Assembly: GCF_024734665.1 (NCBI RefSeq)
Contig: NZ_CP102931.1
Span: 928,001 to 992,000 of the forward strand
Direction of reading: 5' to 3'
From: Variovorax paradoxus
Lineage (GTDB): Bacteria; Pseudomonadota; Gammaproteobacteria; Burkholderiales; Burkholderiaceae_C
Length of the DNA: 64,000 nucleotides
Part shown: one piece after another, positions 26,695 through 35,172 of the stretch
Numbering within the stretch: the first letter of the stretch is position 1
How the letters are laid out: each line of letters starts with the position of its first letter
Notes under the pieces: model-generated
Databases searched by the model: none
Told to the model about the DNA's origin: nothing
Seen by the model: the letters and a program-made list of their open reading frames with translations, nothing else
Translations under genes and position numbers: made by a program

Positions 26695-27872
26695 GCGACG
26701 TCTCCGCTCTGGTAGGTGACCTGGTTGCCGTTCCAGATGATGTCGCGCAGCGGCACCGTGGTCTCGATGGTCTTGTAGCGGTAGTGTTTCCAATCCGAGT
26801 TGGCGCTGAGGTCGATCGCCAGAGCGGTAGGCGTCACGGTGGTCAGCGTGCTGGTAGTGCTGGTGTTGGCACTGCTGCCGGACCAGGTGGGTGCGGTGGT
26901 GGTGACCGTGTCCTTGTCGTATTGCTGGCTGCGCGTGACCACCGCGAGCCGCAGGCCAACCACTCGCAGCCAGCCACAGTAGCTGGACAGGCCCGAGGTA
27001 TCGCTCGTGCTGCCGGGGGTGGTCTGGTCGTAGCTGTCGACCACGCCGTCCATCTTCGGCGTGCTCAGGTCGCTGGTGTCGCGGCCGTACTGGGCCCGCA
27101 GGCTGGCGACGTGGCTGGCCACCGGGACCCAGACGCTGCTGTTGAGCGTGGTGGTGTAGCTGGTGTCGCCGCAGTTGTAGACCGCGTAGTCGCACACAGT
27201 GAGGTTGCCGTTGCGGATCGCATAGGCATGGATGACCGGGGCGGCCCCCAGGTTGTAGACGGCGGCCTCCGCAGCCGCCAGGCCCGCGGTGCCGCTGGAC
27301 ACAGTCAGCACATAGCTCGCAATGGCAGTCACCTTGCCGAGAGTCATGGCGCAGGAAGAGGTGCTGTCGCGTGTGGTCGAGGCGGCCATCACCCAGTCGC
27401 CCGTGGCGAAGGACGACGGGGTGGTCACGGTGTAGCTGGTGGCGGTGCTGGTGCCCGCGAGGGCGTCCCCCTCGGTGGGGCTGGCCGAGCTGCCGCTGAC
27501 GACAAGGAGCGTGTCGGTGCCGGTGTCACCCGCGGGTACCAGCGAAGTGCCTGGATTGATAGTGACCGGGGCCAGCGATGACAGCGTAACGCTCTTGCTG
27601 TCCGAGGTCGTGGTGTACGTGAGACTGCAGCCCAGCAGCGTATAGGCACTGATGCCCAGGCCGGCCTGGCTCAGTTCACGCGTCAGGATGTGAGTGGCCG
27701 TGGCGGCGTTGATTTCAGCGTCGCCGCTGGTACTGGTCAGCCGCTGCTGTGTGCTTGTGGAGTACAGCAACTGCACAACGATCAGCACTGCCAGCATGCC
27801 GACCAGCAGGCCGACCATGAGTTCGATGATGCTGAAACCGTGCTGGCTGCGAATGGGGTGTGGGGCGGGCAT
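26688..27872 (-). CDS. pilW: minor pilin PilW
   Basis: A 394-residue minor pilin with the prepilin cleavage site QHG/FSIIELMVGLLVGMLAVLIVVQLL, including Glu5. A large C-terminal globular domain carries scattered cysteines. It takes part in pilus priming with FimT, PilV, PilX and PilE. An in-frame GTG at 27884 overlaps the pilV stop and is an alternative start; I use ATG 27872, which gives the shorter usual leader. Confidence 0.9.
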   Translation of the reverse strand: MPAPHPIRSQHGFSIIELMVGLLVGMLAVLIVVQLLYSTSTQQRLTSTSGDAEINAATATHILTRELSQAGLGISAYTLLGCSLTYTTTSDSKSVTLSSLAPVTINPGTSLVPAGDTGTDTLLVVSGSSASPTEGDALAGTSTATSYTVTTPSSFATGDWVMAASTTRDSTSSCAMTLGKVTAIASYVLTVSSGTAGLAAAEAAVYNLGAAPVIHAYAIRNGNLTVCDYAVYNCGDTSYTTTLNSSVWVPVASHVASLRAQYGRDTSDLSTPKMDGVVDSYDQTTPGSTSDTSGLSSYCGWLRVVGLRLAVVTRSQQYDKDTVTTTAPTWSGSSANTSTTSTLTTVTPTALAIDLSANSDWKHYRYKTIETTVPLRDIIWNGNQVTYQSGDVAC

Positions 27873-27880
27873 GAAGGTTC

Positions 27881-28339
27881 TCACGGCTTCATCTGCGCCA
27901 TGGCCACGTACTGGTGGGCGCTGCTGTCGCCCGGGCCCTTCCAGTAGATGGTGATGGTGGCCAGACTGCTGCTGACGGCCGAGCTGCCGCCGCCGGCTAC
28001 CGTGCTGAAAGTGACGGTCGGCGGCAGGCTGCTGATGCCCGGCAGGTTCGATTTGTCGACGGTGGCCTTCCAGCTCGTGTAGCCCGTGCCGGCGGCAGTG
28101 CTCCCGTAGTTGGCCTGGAGGGTGGCTGCCGTGCGGTCGCTCATCCACATGCGGCTGATCAGGTCGCTGGCGAGCATGGCGGCGGTTGTACGGAATTCGG
28201 CACCAGTAGCAGTGCGCGCTGCGCTGGCGTAGAGGCCGGTGATGCCCAGCAGGCCGATGGCGAAGATGAGCAGCGCAGCCATCACCTCGATGAGGGTGAA
28301 GCCGCCCATGGCGGATGAAGGTGTTTGGCGGCGCGGCAT
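27881..28339 (-). CDS. pilV: minor pilin PilV
   Basis: A 152-residue minor pilin with leader MPRRQTPSSAMGG cleaved before FTLIEVMAALLIFAIGLLGI (Glu5 present). The rest resembles PilV (EFRTTAAMLASDLISRMWMSDRTAA). It lies 2 bp after fimT in the minor-pilin operon and contributes to the initiation complex. Confidence 0.9.
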   Translation of the reverse strand: MPRRQTPSSAMGGFTLIEVMAALLIFAIGLLGITGLYASAARTATGAEFRTTAAMLASDLISRMWMSDRTAATLQANYGSTAAGTGYTSWKATVDKSNLPGISSLPPTVTFSTVAGGGSSAVSSSLATITIYWKGPGDSSAHQYVAMAQMKP

Positions 28340-28341
28340 GG

Positions 28342-28962
28342 TCAGCAGGTCATGGGGTCGGTGCTCCCGCTGCGCGCGGGGTCGCAGATGCGGGCATCAC
28401 CGCCCGGCGAGACGATCACGTTCAGGCACCGCACCGAACCACCAGAGGCGACGCAGGTGCTGCTGGCGCTGGTCAGCTGCACCGTCAGCGTGGCGATCGA
28501 CGTGGTCGGGTTGCTCGTGGCCGACTGGCGGCCCAGTGCATCGAAGCCCACGGTGCTGCGCGATGCGGTGAGCACCAGATCCGAGCTCTTGCTGGATTCG
28601 ATCGGGCTCTTGCTGATCAGGTAGGGCGTACTGGTGGCGCTCGGGGCATTGCCGCAGGCGCCGGCCGGTGTCTGGGAGATGCCGGCGTTCACCACCCAGA
28701 TCGCCACGCTGGTACTCAACGCGCAACTGGCGTCCAGTGAGCTGACGAACTGCAATCGCGTGCCGGTGTTGCGGCGGATGGCTTCCGCCCGGGCCGTCTG
28801 CAGATCGGAGCGCAGCGACTCGGCCGTGCTGCGCAGGCGGTTGTTGCGTGTCCAGTCACTGAACCCGGGTGCGGCCAGCAAAGTCAGGATCGCCAGGATC
28901 GTGATAGCCACCATCAACTCGATCAAGCTGAATCCCGCCGACGAAGGCTGCCGCGTGCGCAT
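28342..28962 (-). CDS. fimT: minor pilin FimT/GspH-like
   Basis: A 206-residue pseudopilin with cleavage site SAG/FSLIELMVAITILAILTLLA, then the GspH/FimT domain signature RNNRLRSTAESLRSDLQTARAEAIRRN and late VRCLNVIVSPGGDARICD with a probable disulfide. The start overlaps the pilE stop (TGATG). FimT-type minor pilins have DNA-binding roles in natural transformation in some bacteria; that role here is only possible. Confidence 0.88.
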   Translation of the reverse strand: MRTRQPSSAGFSLIELMVAITILAILTLLAAPGFSDWTRNNRLRSTAESLRSDLQTARAEAIRRNTGTRLQFVSSLDASCALSTSVAIWVVNAGISQTPAGACGNAPSATSTPYLISKSPIESSKSSDLVLTASRSTVGFDALGRQSATSNPTTSIATLTVQLTSASSTCVASGGSVRCLNVIVSPGGDARICDPARSGSTDPMTC

Positions 28963-29432
28963 CAGCAGCTCCCGCCCCTGGTTGTGATCCAGCAGCTCGA
29001 CGAGGTTGCGGTCCATCCCGACACGCCGGTGATGGTGGTAGTCCGCGTGCCGTCCTGGTCGATGGTGTAGACGAAGCCAGCCATGGCAGACGTGCCGGTG
29101 GCGGTGATGGTGTAGCTCGTGGACGAACTGGGCGAGCAGGTGAGCGTGAAGTACTTCAGGTTGGTATTCGAGATGCTCACGCCGCATGCACTGGTGGAGC
29201 CGGTGGCGTAGTAGCTCTTGGCATCCTGGAACCACTGCTCCATCTTTGCGTTGCTGGCGGAGAGATTGGAGGTCGCCTCCGGAATGCGGCCGCGCCGCAC
29301 GTAGTCCGTGTAGGAGGGCAGGGCGAGGGACGCCAGGATCGCCACGATCGCCACGGTGACCATCACCTCGATCAAGGTGAAGCCGAGCACTCGCGCACGG
29401 AGCTCTTGAGGCTTCTTCTGCAGCCGCGTCAT
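28962..29432 (-). CDS. pilE: minor pilin PilE
   Basis: A 156-residue pilin-like protein. Leader MTRLQKKPQELRARVLG is cleaved before FTLIEVMVTVAIVAILASLALPSYTDYVRRGRI, then a small globular domain with a C-terminal cysteine pair. It is the first gene of the minor-pilin operon, with a good GAGGAGAAG ribosome site at the ATG. Its operon position marks it as PilE rather than the major subunit. Confidence 0.9.
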   Translation of the reverse strand: MTRLQKKPQELRARVLGFTLIEVMVTVAIVAILASLALPSYTDYVRRGRIPEATSNLSASNAKMEQWFQDAKSYYATGSTSACGVSISNTNLKYFTLTCSPSSSTSYTITATGTSAMAGFVYTIDQDGTRTTTITGVSGWTATSSSCWITTRGGSC

Positions 29433-29628
29433 GGTGGTTCTTCTCCTCGTGTAACCGGAAGCAATCAGAAACTTCCTGGACGCCGAGTCGAACATGCAAT
29501 TTAGGAGAAAGCTGGCTGATGCGTTGGGGTTTGTGTGCGCGTGGGTGCAGTGAATCCGACGTTTCTCCGACTTTGTTGTCGAGCATCGCTGCTGCATCGG
29601 ATCGACCGATGTTCAGGAGAAGTGATCG

Positions 29629-29922
29629 ATGAAAAAGAAGATGTTGCTGTCCCTCGGGATGGCGTGTCTGGTGGGCTGTTCGGCCGCGGCGTGGGCTGCA
29701 TCGAAGACCACGGAAAGCAGCAGCGCAAGCACCAGCAGCACTGGCGGCAACTCGGCCGTTGATGCCGCATTGAAGACCTGCGCGGCCAGCGTGGCCAAGG
29801 ATTCGAATGGCGGCCCCGACGAGACCGCGATGACCGCGTGCATGACCAAGGCGGGCTTCACCAAGCCCGCGCAGGACGGCGGCAGGCCACCACCACCCCC
29901 TGGCAGTGCACCCCGGAAATGA
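29629..29922 (+). CDS. small exported protein of unknown function
   Basis: A 97-residue protein with a clear signal peptide (MKKKMLLSLGMACLVGCSAAAWA). The mature part is low-complexity (Ser/Thr/Gly) followed by KTCAASVAKDSNGGPDETAMTACMTKAGF, a two-cysteine motif, and a Pro-rich tail. A strong AGGAGAAG ribosome site precedes the ATG. Its stop overlaps the next ATG (ATGA). It heads a three-gene unit lying between two pilin operons. Function unknown. Confidence 0.7.
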   Translation: MKKKMLLSLGMACLVGCSAAAWAASKTTESSSASTSSTGGNSAVDAALKTCAASVAKDSNGGPDETAMTACMTKAGFTKPAQDGGRPPPPPGSAPRK

Positions 29923-30500
29923 CGGTACGGCAGCGGTTGCCTCGCAGCAGCCGACGCCGGAAGGCGACTGAGAGCGAGACGTTGCCGCATGTGCACGACG
30001 GCCTCGCACCCGAGGGCGGCCCGGAACTGAGGTCGGATGCCATCAGCCTCGAGGCCGCCATCGCGATGACCGGCATCAGCAAGCGCACGCTGTGGCGTCG
30101 CGTGTCCGACGGCACCATCGCCAAGCACAAGGAAGACGCGCGGGGACGGGCGATGCTCGCCTTTGCGCAGATCGCCGGTCTGATCAAGCTCGAGCTGTCC
30201 GATGAAGACCTGCACATGATCGTGAAGGCCGACAGCGGCGATGCGAACGCGCAAGCCGATGTTGGCGAGATGTTCTTCGTCGCGGGCCGCTTCGATGCGG
30301 CCGTCTACTGGCTCGATCTGGCGGCCGCGCAAGGTAATGCCGACGCCATGCAGTGGCTCGGCAACTGCCATGCATCGGGCCTGGGCGTGCCGAAGGACGA
30401 CAGCCTCGCGATCATGTGGATCGCCAAGGCGGCTTCGCTGGGGCATCCGGTGGCCTGCCAGCAGATTCAGGGCATGAGGGCGGGATGCGGCGAGCCGTAG
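29919..30500 (+). CDS. HTH plus Sel1-repeat protein
   Basis: A 193-residue cytoplasmic protein. Residues about 40-80 (ISLEAAIAMTGISKRTLWRRVSDGTIAKHKEDARGRAML) look like a MerR/excisionase-type helix-turn-helix. The C-terminal half has Sel1/TPR-like repeats (AGRFDAAVYWLDLAAAQGNADAMQWLGNCHASGLGVPKDDSLAIMWIAKAASLGH). The combination of a DNA-binding head and a protein-interaction repeat tail suggests a regulator or adaptor. It is translationally coupled to both neighbours. Confidence 0.7.
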   Translation: MTVRQRLPRSSRRRKATESETLPHVHDGLAPEGGPELRSDAISLEAAIAMTGISKRTLWRRVSDGTIAKHKEDARGRAMLAFAQIAGLIKLELSDEDLHMIVKADSGDANAQADVGEMFFVAGRFDAAVYWLDLAAAQGNADAMQWLGNCHASGLGVPKDDSLAIMWIAKAASLGHPVACQQIQGMRAGCGEP

Positions 30501-30853
30501 GCGTCCGGTTGTCTGCGTGGATTGTTTGCCCTGCACTCGTGCTCACAGTACTGGCAGCTTGCGTAGGCTCACGTAGGCCTGGTGATGAGCCGGCCGATTT
30601 CGGTGCGGATGTCGCGGTGCGCAGCATGATCGTCGCGCAGCAGAAATGCAATGCGGCGGGAGTGCCGGATCTCTACGAGTGTGCTGAAGCGCCGCCTTCG
30701 TCAACAGGTGAGCGACTGGCGGCTCGCGCGGCGCTCGATATGTATCAGCTCTTTCAGCGAGGCTGTCTCGATACCACGGGTGCGGGGCAGTGCGAGGCGC
30801 TGGTGGAGGCCGCATACCGCAAGGCCAGCGCGCAACAGATCTCGTCGCCCTGA
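30485..30853 (+). CDS. putative lipoprotein of unknown function
   Basis: A 122-residue protein with an N-terminal hydrophobic stretch ending in a lipobox (VLTVLAAC). The mature region has four further cysteines and ends ASAQQISSP. The ATG lies inside the previous gene, overlapping it by 16 bp, so it belongs to the same operon. It is probably anchored in the envelope. I recognise no family. Confidence 0.6.
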   Translation: MRRAVGVRLSAWIVCPALVLTVLAACVGSRRPGDEPADFGADVAVRSMIVAQQKCNAAGVPDLYECAEAPPSSTGERLAARAALDMYQLFQRGCLDTTGAGQCEALVEAAYRKASAQQISSP

Positions 30854-30862
30854 CGCAGACGC

Positions 30863-30887
30863 AAAAAAAGCCGCCATAAGGCGGCTT
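30863..30887 (-). terminator. rho-independent terminator of pilA
   Basis: On the minus strand an 8-bp stem AAGCCGCC-TTAT-GGCGGCTT runs into a T-tract (seven Ts in all). It lies 21 bp after the pilA stop. On the plus strand the hairpin could also end the unknown three-gene operon, though without a U-tract. Confidence 0.85.
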
Positions 30888-30908
30888 GCGTTAAGCGATG
30901 CGGCTGAA

Positions 30909-31394
30909 TCAGGTGCCGTTAGGGCAGCCCGCCGGTGCGTACTTCGAGTCAGCTGTAGTTGCGCAGGTCCAGCTGCCCGCGGTGCTTCGAGTCCAGGTGA
31001 TCGTGTAGGGCGTCGCTTTCAGCGTTGCAGCCGCACTGCCGGCGAATGTGGCTGAAATGGTGCCGCTAGTAGTCAGCGCGACAGTATTGGTGGTCGTGCT
31101 AAGTGCCGTGCCAGCAGTCGAAGCCAGGGGGGATGTATAGCTCAAGATGTTGGAGCTGGTAGCGCCGAGGTCGCAAGCGGCCGCATCAGTCTTTCCATTG
31201 TTCAGGCAATCTTCATACGCCGTCTTCAGGGCGCCGGTTTCGCCCATGGCGCGAGCCACTTGCGACTTGGCGATGTAGGTCTGGTACTGCGGAATCGCAA
31301 TAGCAGCCAGAATGCCGATGATCGCCACGACGATCATCAACTCGATGAGGGTGAAACCCTTTTGCACATTGCGTGCGAAGGAACGATGGTTCAT
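30909..31394 (-). CDS. pilA: major type IV pilin PilA
   Basis: A 161-residue type IVa pilin. Leader [13 protein letters not shown] is cleaved at G13 before F14, followed by the canonical [37 protein letters not shown] helix with Glu5. A globular domain follows with cysteines in [19 protein letters not shown] and AGCPNG that would close the D-loop. AGGAG precedes the ATG. It is monocistronic, with its own sigma-54 type promoter upstream and terminator downstream, as expected for a highly expressed pilin. Confidence 0.95.
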   Translation of the reverse strand: MNHRSFARNVQKGFTLIELMIVVAIIGILAAIAIPQYQTYIAKSQVARAMGETGALKTAYEDCLNNGKTDAAACDLGATSSNILSYTSPLASTAGTALSTTTNTVALTTSGTISATFAGSAAATLKATPYTITWTRSTAGSWTCATTADSKYAPAGCPNGT

Positions 31395-31455
31395 TGTGAA
31401 ACTCCTGCAGTTGAGAAAGTGCGCCCGGAAAAACTCACCGGGACGAGCTTCTTTC

Positions 31456-31471
31456 TGCAGTCCGCATGCCA
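31456..31471 (-). promoter_or_regulatory. sigma-54 promoter of pilA
   Basis: Minus strand TGGCATGCGGACTGCA has the -24 GG and -12 GC separated by exactly 10 bases, close to the TGGCACG-N4-TTGCA consensus. It lies about 62 bp before the pilA ATG. Sigma-54/PilR control of pilA is established in other bacteria; no pilSR genes are in this window. Confidence 0.7.
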
Positions 31472-31618
31472 CCCGTCTTGCGGTGGTTCATGCGTGTTTT
31501 GACAGGTGTTTCAGGAGGTAAAGGCGCGGACCTGTTCGTGCCGCTTCGTCATGACGCGCGGCGGCGCGTGCCATGGCATCTGAAGGGTGGTGTCATCGCG
31601 CGTGTGCGCGGGCTTTGC

Positions 31619-33820
31619 TCAGTGCGCCGCAGACGCCAGCCGTTGCGCCTCGAGCGCCAGAGGCACGCGAACCTGCGCAACAAGCCCATGCGAGCCGGAC
31701 CTCAGCACGACGTCGCCGCCGTGCGCGCGCGCGATGGAGCGGCACACAGCCAGACCGAGGCCGCTGCCTGCAGCACGCGAGGACCGCGCCTGTGCCGTCC
31801 GATAGAACGGCTTGAACACCTGCTCGATTTCGTTTGTGGGCAGCCCCGGCCCACGGTCGCCGATCTCGACCACTGCGTCGTGCCCATCGGTGAACAGCCG
31901 CACGCGTGCCAGGTGCCCGTACTTGACGGCGTTCTCGATCAGGTTGTCGAGCACGCGGCGCATGCCGATCGGGTCGACCTCCACCTGCGCGCTCTCGACG
32001 CGTCGCAACTGCACGTTCTTGCCGACGAACACGGCCTGCTCGACCACGTCCTCGACAAGGCTCGAGAGGTCCATGCGTTCGCGCGCGCTCACCACCGAGG
32101 CATCGCGGATGAAGCTGAGCACGGAGCCGATCATCAACTCCATCTCCTGGACGTCTTCGAGCATGCCGGCGCGCACGTCGTCGGGCACGTCCTCGATGCG
32201 AAAGCGCAGCCGCGTGAGGGGCGTGCGCAGGTCGTGGCTGATGGCGCCGATCATCACCGTGCGGTCGTCTACGAAGCTGCGCAGCCGCGCCTGCATGCGG
32301 TTGAAGGCCTGTGCTGCGCGGCCGATTTCGGCGGGGCCCTCCAGTGCCAGCACCGGCGCCGCAGGGTCGCGGCCCAGTTGGTCGGCTGCGCGCGCGAAGC
32401 CGGCAATCGGCCGCACCAGCCGGCGCGAGAACAGCCAGCCCGCAGGGGCGACGATTGCGGCAGCGATCAGGAACCACAGCAGCACGCGGCGCTGCCACGC
32501 GTTCGGAAAAGACTCGGGCACCGGCTGCACCACCACCCAGCTGCCTTCGGGCGTGTAGACCGCGGCGATGAAGTCGCCTTCGACGAATGGCGCGGGCGCG
32601 AGCCCGAAGAGGCCGCGCGCGGCGGGGCGTTCGTTGTCAGTGGTGGCGATGGGTGTCGTGATCGTCGTGTCGGTGTCTCTGGACGCGTGGGGCGGTTCGA
32701 CAGGGGCGACGACGCGCGGCGGTGCAGTCGCGGTCACAGGTGGCGTACTGGCCGAAGACGGCCGCGTGGCGGGCTCGGCGCGCGGCGATTGCGCGGTAGG
32801 GGGGGCAACGGGTGCCTCGGCCCTGGCAGGGGCCTCGCGGCGTGGTGGGCTTTCGATGACCGGCGGCAAGGCTCGCATGGAGGGCCCTGACTGTATTGAG
32901 GGGGCTCCGGGCTGGCCTTGGGCGGGGCCCGATGGTGGCGCTGCGGACGAGAGGCCCGGTGGAGGGGCGGCACCGGGCGCGCCCGGCGCAGTCGTTGAGC
33001 CTGGTGCGGTCGCCGAGCCCGGCGCGGCCGTCGTGCTCGGTGTCGCCGACCCGGGCGATGGCGGTGTGCCGGCGGGGCCTGCACCGCTACCGGGGGAAGC
33101 CGTTGCCGTGCTGCCCGGAGGGTTTCCGGCCGCGGGCGTGGGCGTGGATGGACCGCCCGACGCGTCCGGCGTAGTGGCCGGCGCATTGCCCGTCGCGGGA
33201 TTCGTTGTCACGCTGCCGGGTGGTGGTGACGGCGGAGAAGTGCCCATCTGGTTTCCCCTCGGGCCTCCCATTCCCCCGGGGAATCCCATGCCTCCAGGCC
33301 CACCGGGTCCTCCCGGTCCGCCGCCGCCTCCGCCGCCCCCCGGCCCACCTCTCGCCTGGACCCGCAGAAAGCCCGCTCCAGCAAAGGTGTTGGCGATGCG
33401 GCGCGGCACTGGCTGCGCTGCGTCATGCCCGTCTTCCGTTGCCGCGACAGGGCCCGTGGTGCCCGCGAACGGCAGCGGCGTGAAGAAGTACAGCCGCACC
33501 TCGGCCTCGTCGCGCGTCAGCAGTTGCGCCAGGTCGCGCCGCGAGCGTTCGGAGGTCAGCCAGCCTTGCCCCTTGGGTTGGGGCGCGTTCGCCTGCAGCG
33601 TGCGCTGCAGCAGGTTCGCGTTGCGGCCTTCGGCGCTTCGGCCAGACAGCACGCGCGCAATGTCGCCCATCTCCCATTGGCGCTGTGGTTGCGGCGGGAG
33701 AAGCACGGTCAGCGCCAGTGTCACGACTTGCGCCACCACCAGCCCGCCCAGCAGCAGGCCCATGATTTGCCACGCGAGCGGCGGGCCCGACCAGCGGCGC
33801 GCGGTACCTTGGGAGTTCAT
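31619..33820 (-). CDS. EnvZ-like sensor histidine kinase with giant Gly/Pro-rich periplasmic insert
   Basis: A 733-residue membrane kinase. TM1 is about 19-40 and TM2 about 446-465; a HAMP region follows, then the phospho-acceptor H529 in GAISHDLRTPLTRLRF and an ATPase domain with NLIENAVKYG, GDRGPGLP and GSGLGLAVCRSIARAHGG. The periplasmic loop carries about 240 residues of low complexity (158-400): a Gly-rich collagen-like run then Pro/Ser/Thr/Ala-rich sequence. This makes the protein roughly 250 residues longer than usual EnvZ-type kinases. It is divergent from its probable partner regulator at 34043. Confidence 0.9.
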   Translation of the reverse strand: MNSQGTARRWSGPPLAWQIMGLLLGGLVVAQVVTLALTVLLPPQPQRQWEMGDIARVLSGRSAEGRNANLLQRTLQANAPQPKGQGWLTSERSRRDLAQLLTRDEAEVRLYFFTPLPFAGTTGPVAATEDGHDAAQPVPRRIANTFAGAGFLRVQARGGPGGGGGGGGPGGPGGPGGMGFPGGMGGPRGNQMGTSPPSPPPGSVTTNPATGNAPATTPDASGGPSTPTPAAGNPPGSTATASPGSGAGPAGTPPSPGSATPSTTAAPGSATAPGSTTAPGAPGAAPPPGLSSAAPPSGPAQGQPGAPSIQSGPSMRALPPVIESPPRREAPARAEAPVAPPTAQSPRAEPATRPSSASTPPVTATAPPRVVAPVEPPHASRDTDTTITTPIATTDNERPAARGLFGLAPAPFVEGDFIAAVYTPEGSWVVVQPVPESFPNAWQRRVLLWFLIAAAIVAPAGWLFSRRLVRPIAGFARAADQLGRDPAAPVLALEGPAEIGRAAQAFNRMQARLRSFVDDRTVMIGAISHDLRTPLTRLRFRIEDVPDDVRAGMLEDVQEMELMIGSVLSFIRDASVVSARERMDLSSLVEDVVEQAVFVGKNVQLRRVESAQVEVDPIGMRRVLDNLIENAVKYGHLARVRLFTDGHDAVVEIGDRGPGLPTNEIEQVFKPFYRTAQARSSRAAGSGLGLAVCRSIARAHGGDVVLRSGSHGLVAQVRVPLALEAQRLASAAH

Positions 33821-34042
33821 GGGTTGATGCTGGCACGGACGGGAAGCGATGTCACGCCACCGTGGCTCGATCTTTGCGTTCCCATCTTTTTTCTCCCAGC
33901 TGTCAGCGCGAATGCGCGAGGCCAGGGCATGCGCAAACGTTCGAGCGTACGAGTCTGTGAAGCGGATGTTGCAGCCGGATTTCAGCGTATTGCAATTTAT
34001 TTCACGGCTCGCGGGGCTTCGGACGGAGGCCGCGCCCGGCCT

Positions 34043-34852
34043 ATGATCCGCTACCCGATCCGCCGTAACGTGAACCTGTCTACCCGAATCCTCATCGTCG
34101 ACGACGACGCCGGCATCCGCAGCCTGGTGGCGTCCTTCCTGGAGAAGCACGGCTTCCATGTCGATGCGGCTGGCCATCCCGCGGAAATGCGCGAGCGGCT
34201 CGCGCAGGCCGACTACGCGCTGATCGTGCTCGACGTGATGATGCCCGGCGAAGACGGCCTGAGCGCGCTGCGCGAGCTGCAGCGCATCGGCGGGCCGCCG
34301 GTCATCATGCTGTCGGCCGTGGGCACGGACATCGACCGCATCGTGGGCCTGGAGATCGGCGCCGAAGACTACCTGGCCAAGCCCTGCAATCCGCGCGAGC
34401 TGCTGGCGCGCATCCGCACCGTGCTGCGGCGCACCGCGCACGCGGCCGCTGTCGGGCTGCCGGCGCAACAACCCGTGCCGCCGCCGCTTTCCGGCGCGGC
34501 CGCAGCGCAAGAGGCGCAGCAGCCCACGGTGCTGCACTTCGCGGGCTGGCGCATGGACCTCGAAACCCGGCTGCTGCATGACCCGCAAGACCGCCCGGTG
34601 GACCTCTCCGACGGCGAATTCCGCCTGCTGCGCGCGCTGGTGCAGCACCCACGGCGGGTGCTCACGCGCGACCAGCTGGTGCAGTACGCGCTCGGCGCCG
34701 AGAGTGATTCGTACGACCGCGCCATCGACGTGCAGATCAGCCGCCTGCGACGCAAGCTGGCCTTTGGCGAGACGCGCGCCGACCTGATCCGCACCGTGCG
34801 CAACGAGGGCTACATGTTCGTGCCCGCCGTAACGCGCACGCGCGAAGCCTGA
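34043..34852 (+). CDS. OmpR-family response regulator
   Basis: A 269-residue regulator. The receiver starts TRILIVDDDAGIRSL, with the phospho-acceptor Asp in VLDVMMPGEDG and the lysine in LAKPCNPREL. An Ala/Pro/Gln-rich linker (about 135-165) leads to a winged-helix domain ending DLIRTVRNEGYMFVP. It closely resembles OmpR. An in-frame GTG at 34070 is an alternative start; neither has a clear ribosome site. It is divergently transcribed from the kinase, unlike the usual ompR-envZ operon; the 222 bp between must hold both promoters. Confidence 0.9.
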   Translation: MIRYPIRRNVNLSTRILIVDDDAGIRSLVASFLEKHGFHVDAAGHPAEMRERLAQADYALIVLDVMMPGEDGLSALRELQRIGGPPVIMLSAVGTDIDRIVGLEIGAEDYLAKPCNPRELLARIRTVLRRTAHAAAVGLPAQQPVPPPLSGAAAAQEAQQPTVLHFAGWRMDLETRLLHDPQDRPVDLSDGEFRLLRALVQHPRRVLTRDQLVQYALGAESDSYDRAIDVQISRLRRKLAFGETRADLIRTVRNEGYMFVPAVTRTREA

Positions 34853-34887
34853 ACCGCGATCACCGCAACACGGTGAAATTCGCAGGC

Positions 34888-34920
34888 AATGCGAAGACCT
34901 CAGTCTCGGGGCTTCGCATT
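34888..34920 (+). terminator. hairpin after the OmpR-like gene
   Basis: A 9-bp perfect stem AATGCGAAG / CTTCGCATT around a 15-base loop, 36 bp after the stop. There is no long U-tract, so it is a possible terminator or stability hairpin. Confidence 0.45.
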
Positions 34921-34938
34921 CATCACCTCTACCGACTC

Positions 34939-35172
34939 ATGACTTCGTTCGACTGGCTGTGGGACTGGCGCACCCTGATCGCGCTGGCCGTGTGCGACGT
35001 CGTGCTGCTGGCGATGTTCCTGGCCTGGGATGCCCGGCGCCTGGCGTTCCTCCTTGCCCGGCGGTGCATCGTCGAGCACGAGCTGCCGCGCGAGAAGAAG
35101 CGTCTTCGTGTCGGCGTCAGCCTGGAAGACCGTGGCGTGTTCCCTCGGGAATCGCCGGGGTCGGGGATCTGA
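34939..35172 (+). CDS. small single-TM hypothetical protein
   Basis: A 77-residue frame with a Trp-rich start (MTSFDWLWDWR), one predicted membrane helix (TLIALAVCDVVLLAMFLAW) and a basic cytoplasmic tail. Its 3' end overlaps the convergent small gene by 56 bp, so one of the two may be wrong. Function unknown. Confidence 0.4.
   Translation: MTSFDWLWDWRTLIALAVCDVVLLAMFLAWDARRLAFLLARRCIVEHELPREKKRLRVGVSLEDRGVFPRESPGSGI

Noticed and set aside
33270..33360. Gly/Pro coding run in the kinase as a DNA-level tandem repeat
   Set aside because: Codons vary and no exact unit repeats over several copies; the low complexity is at the protein level.
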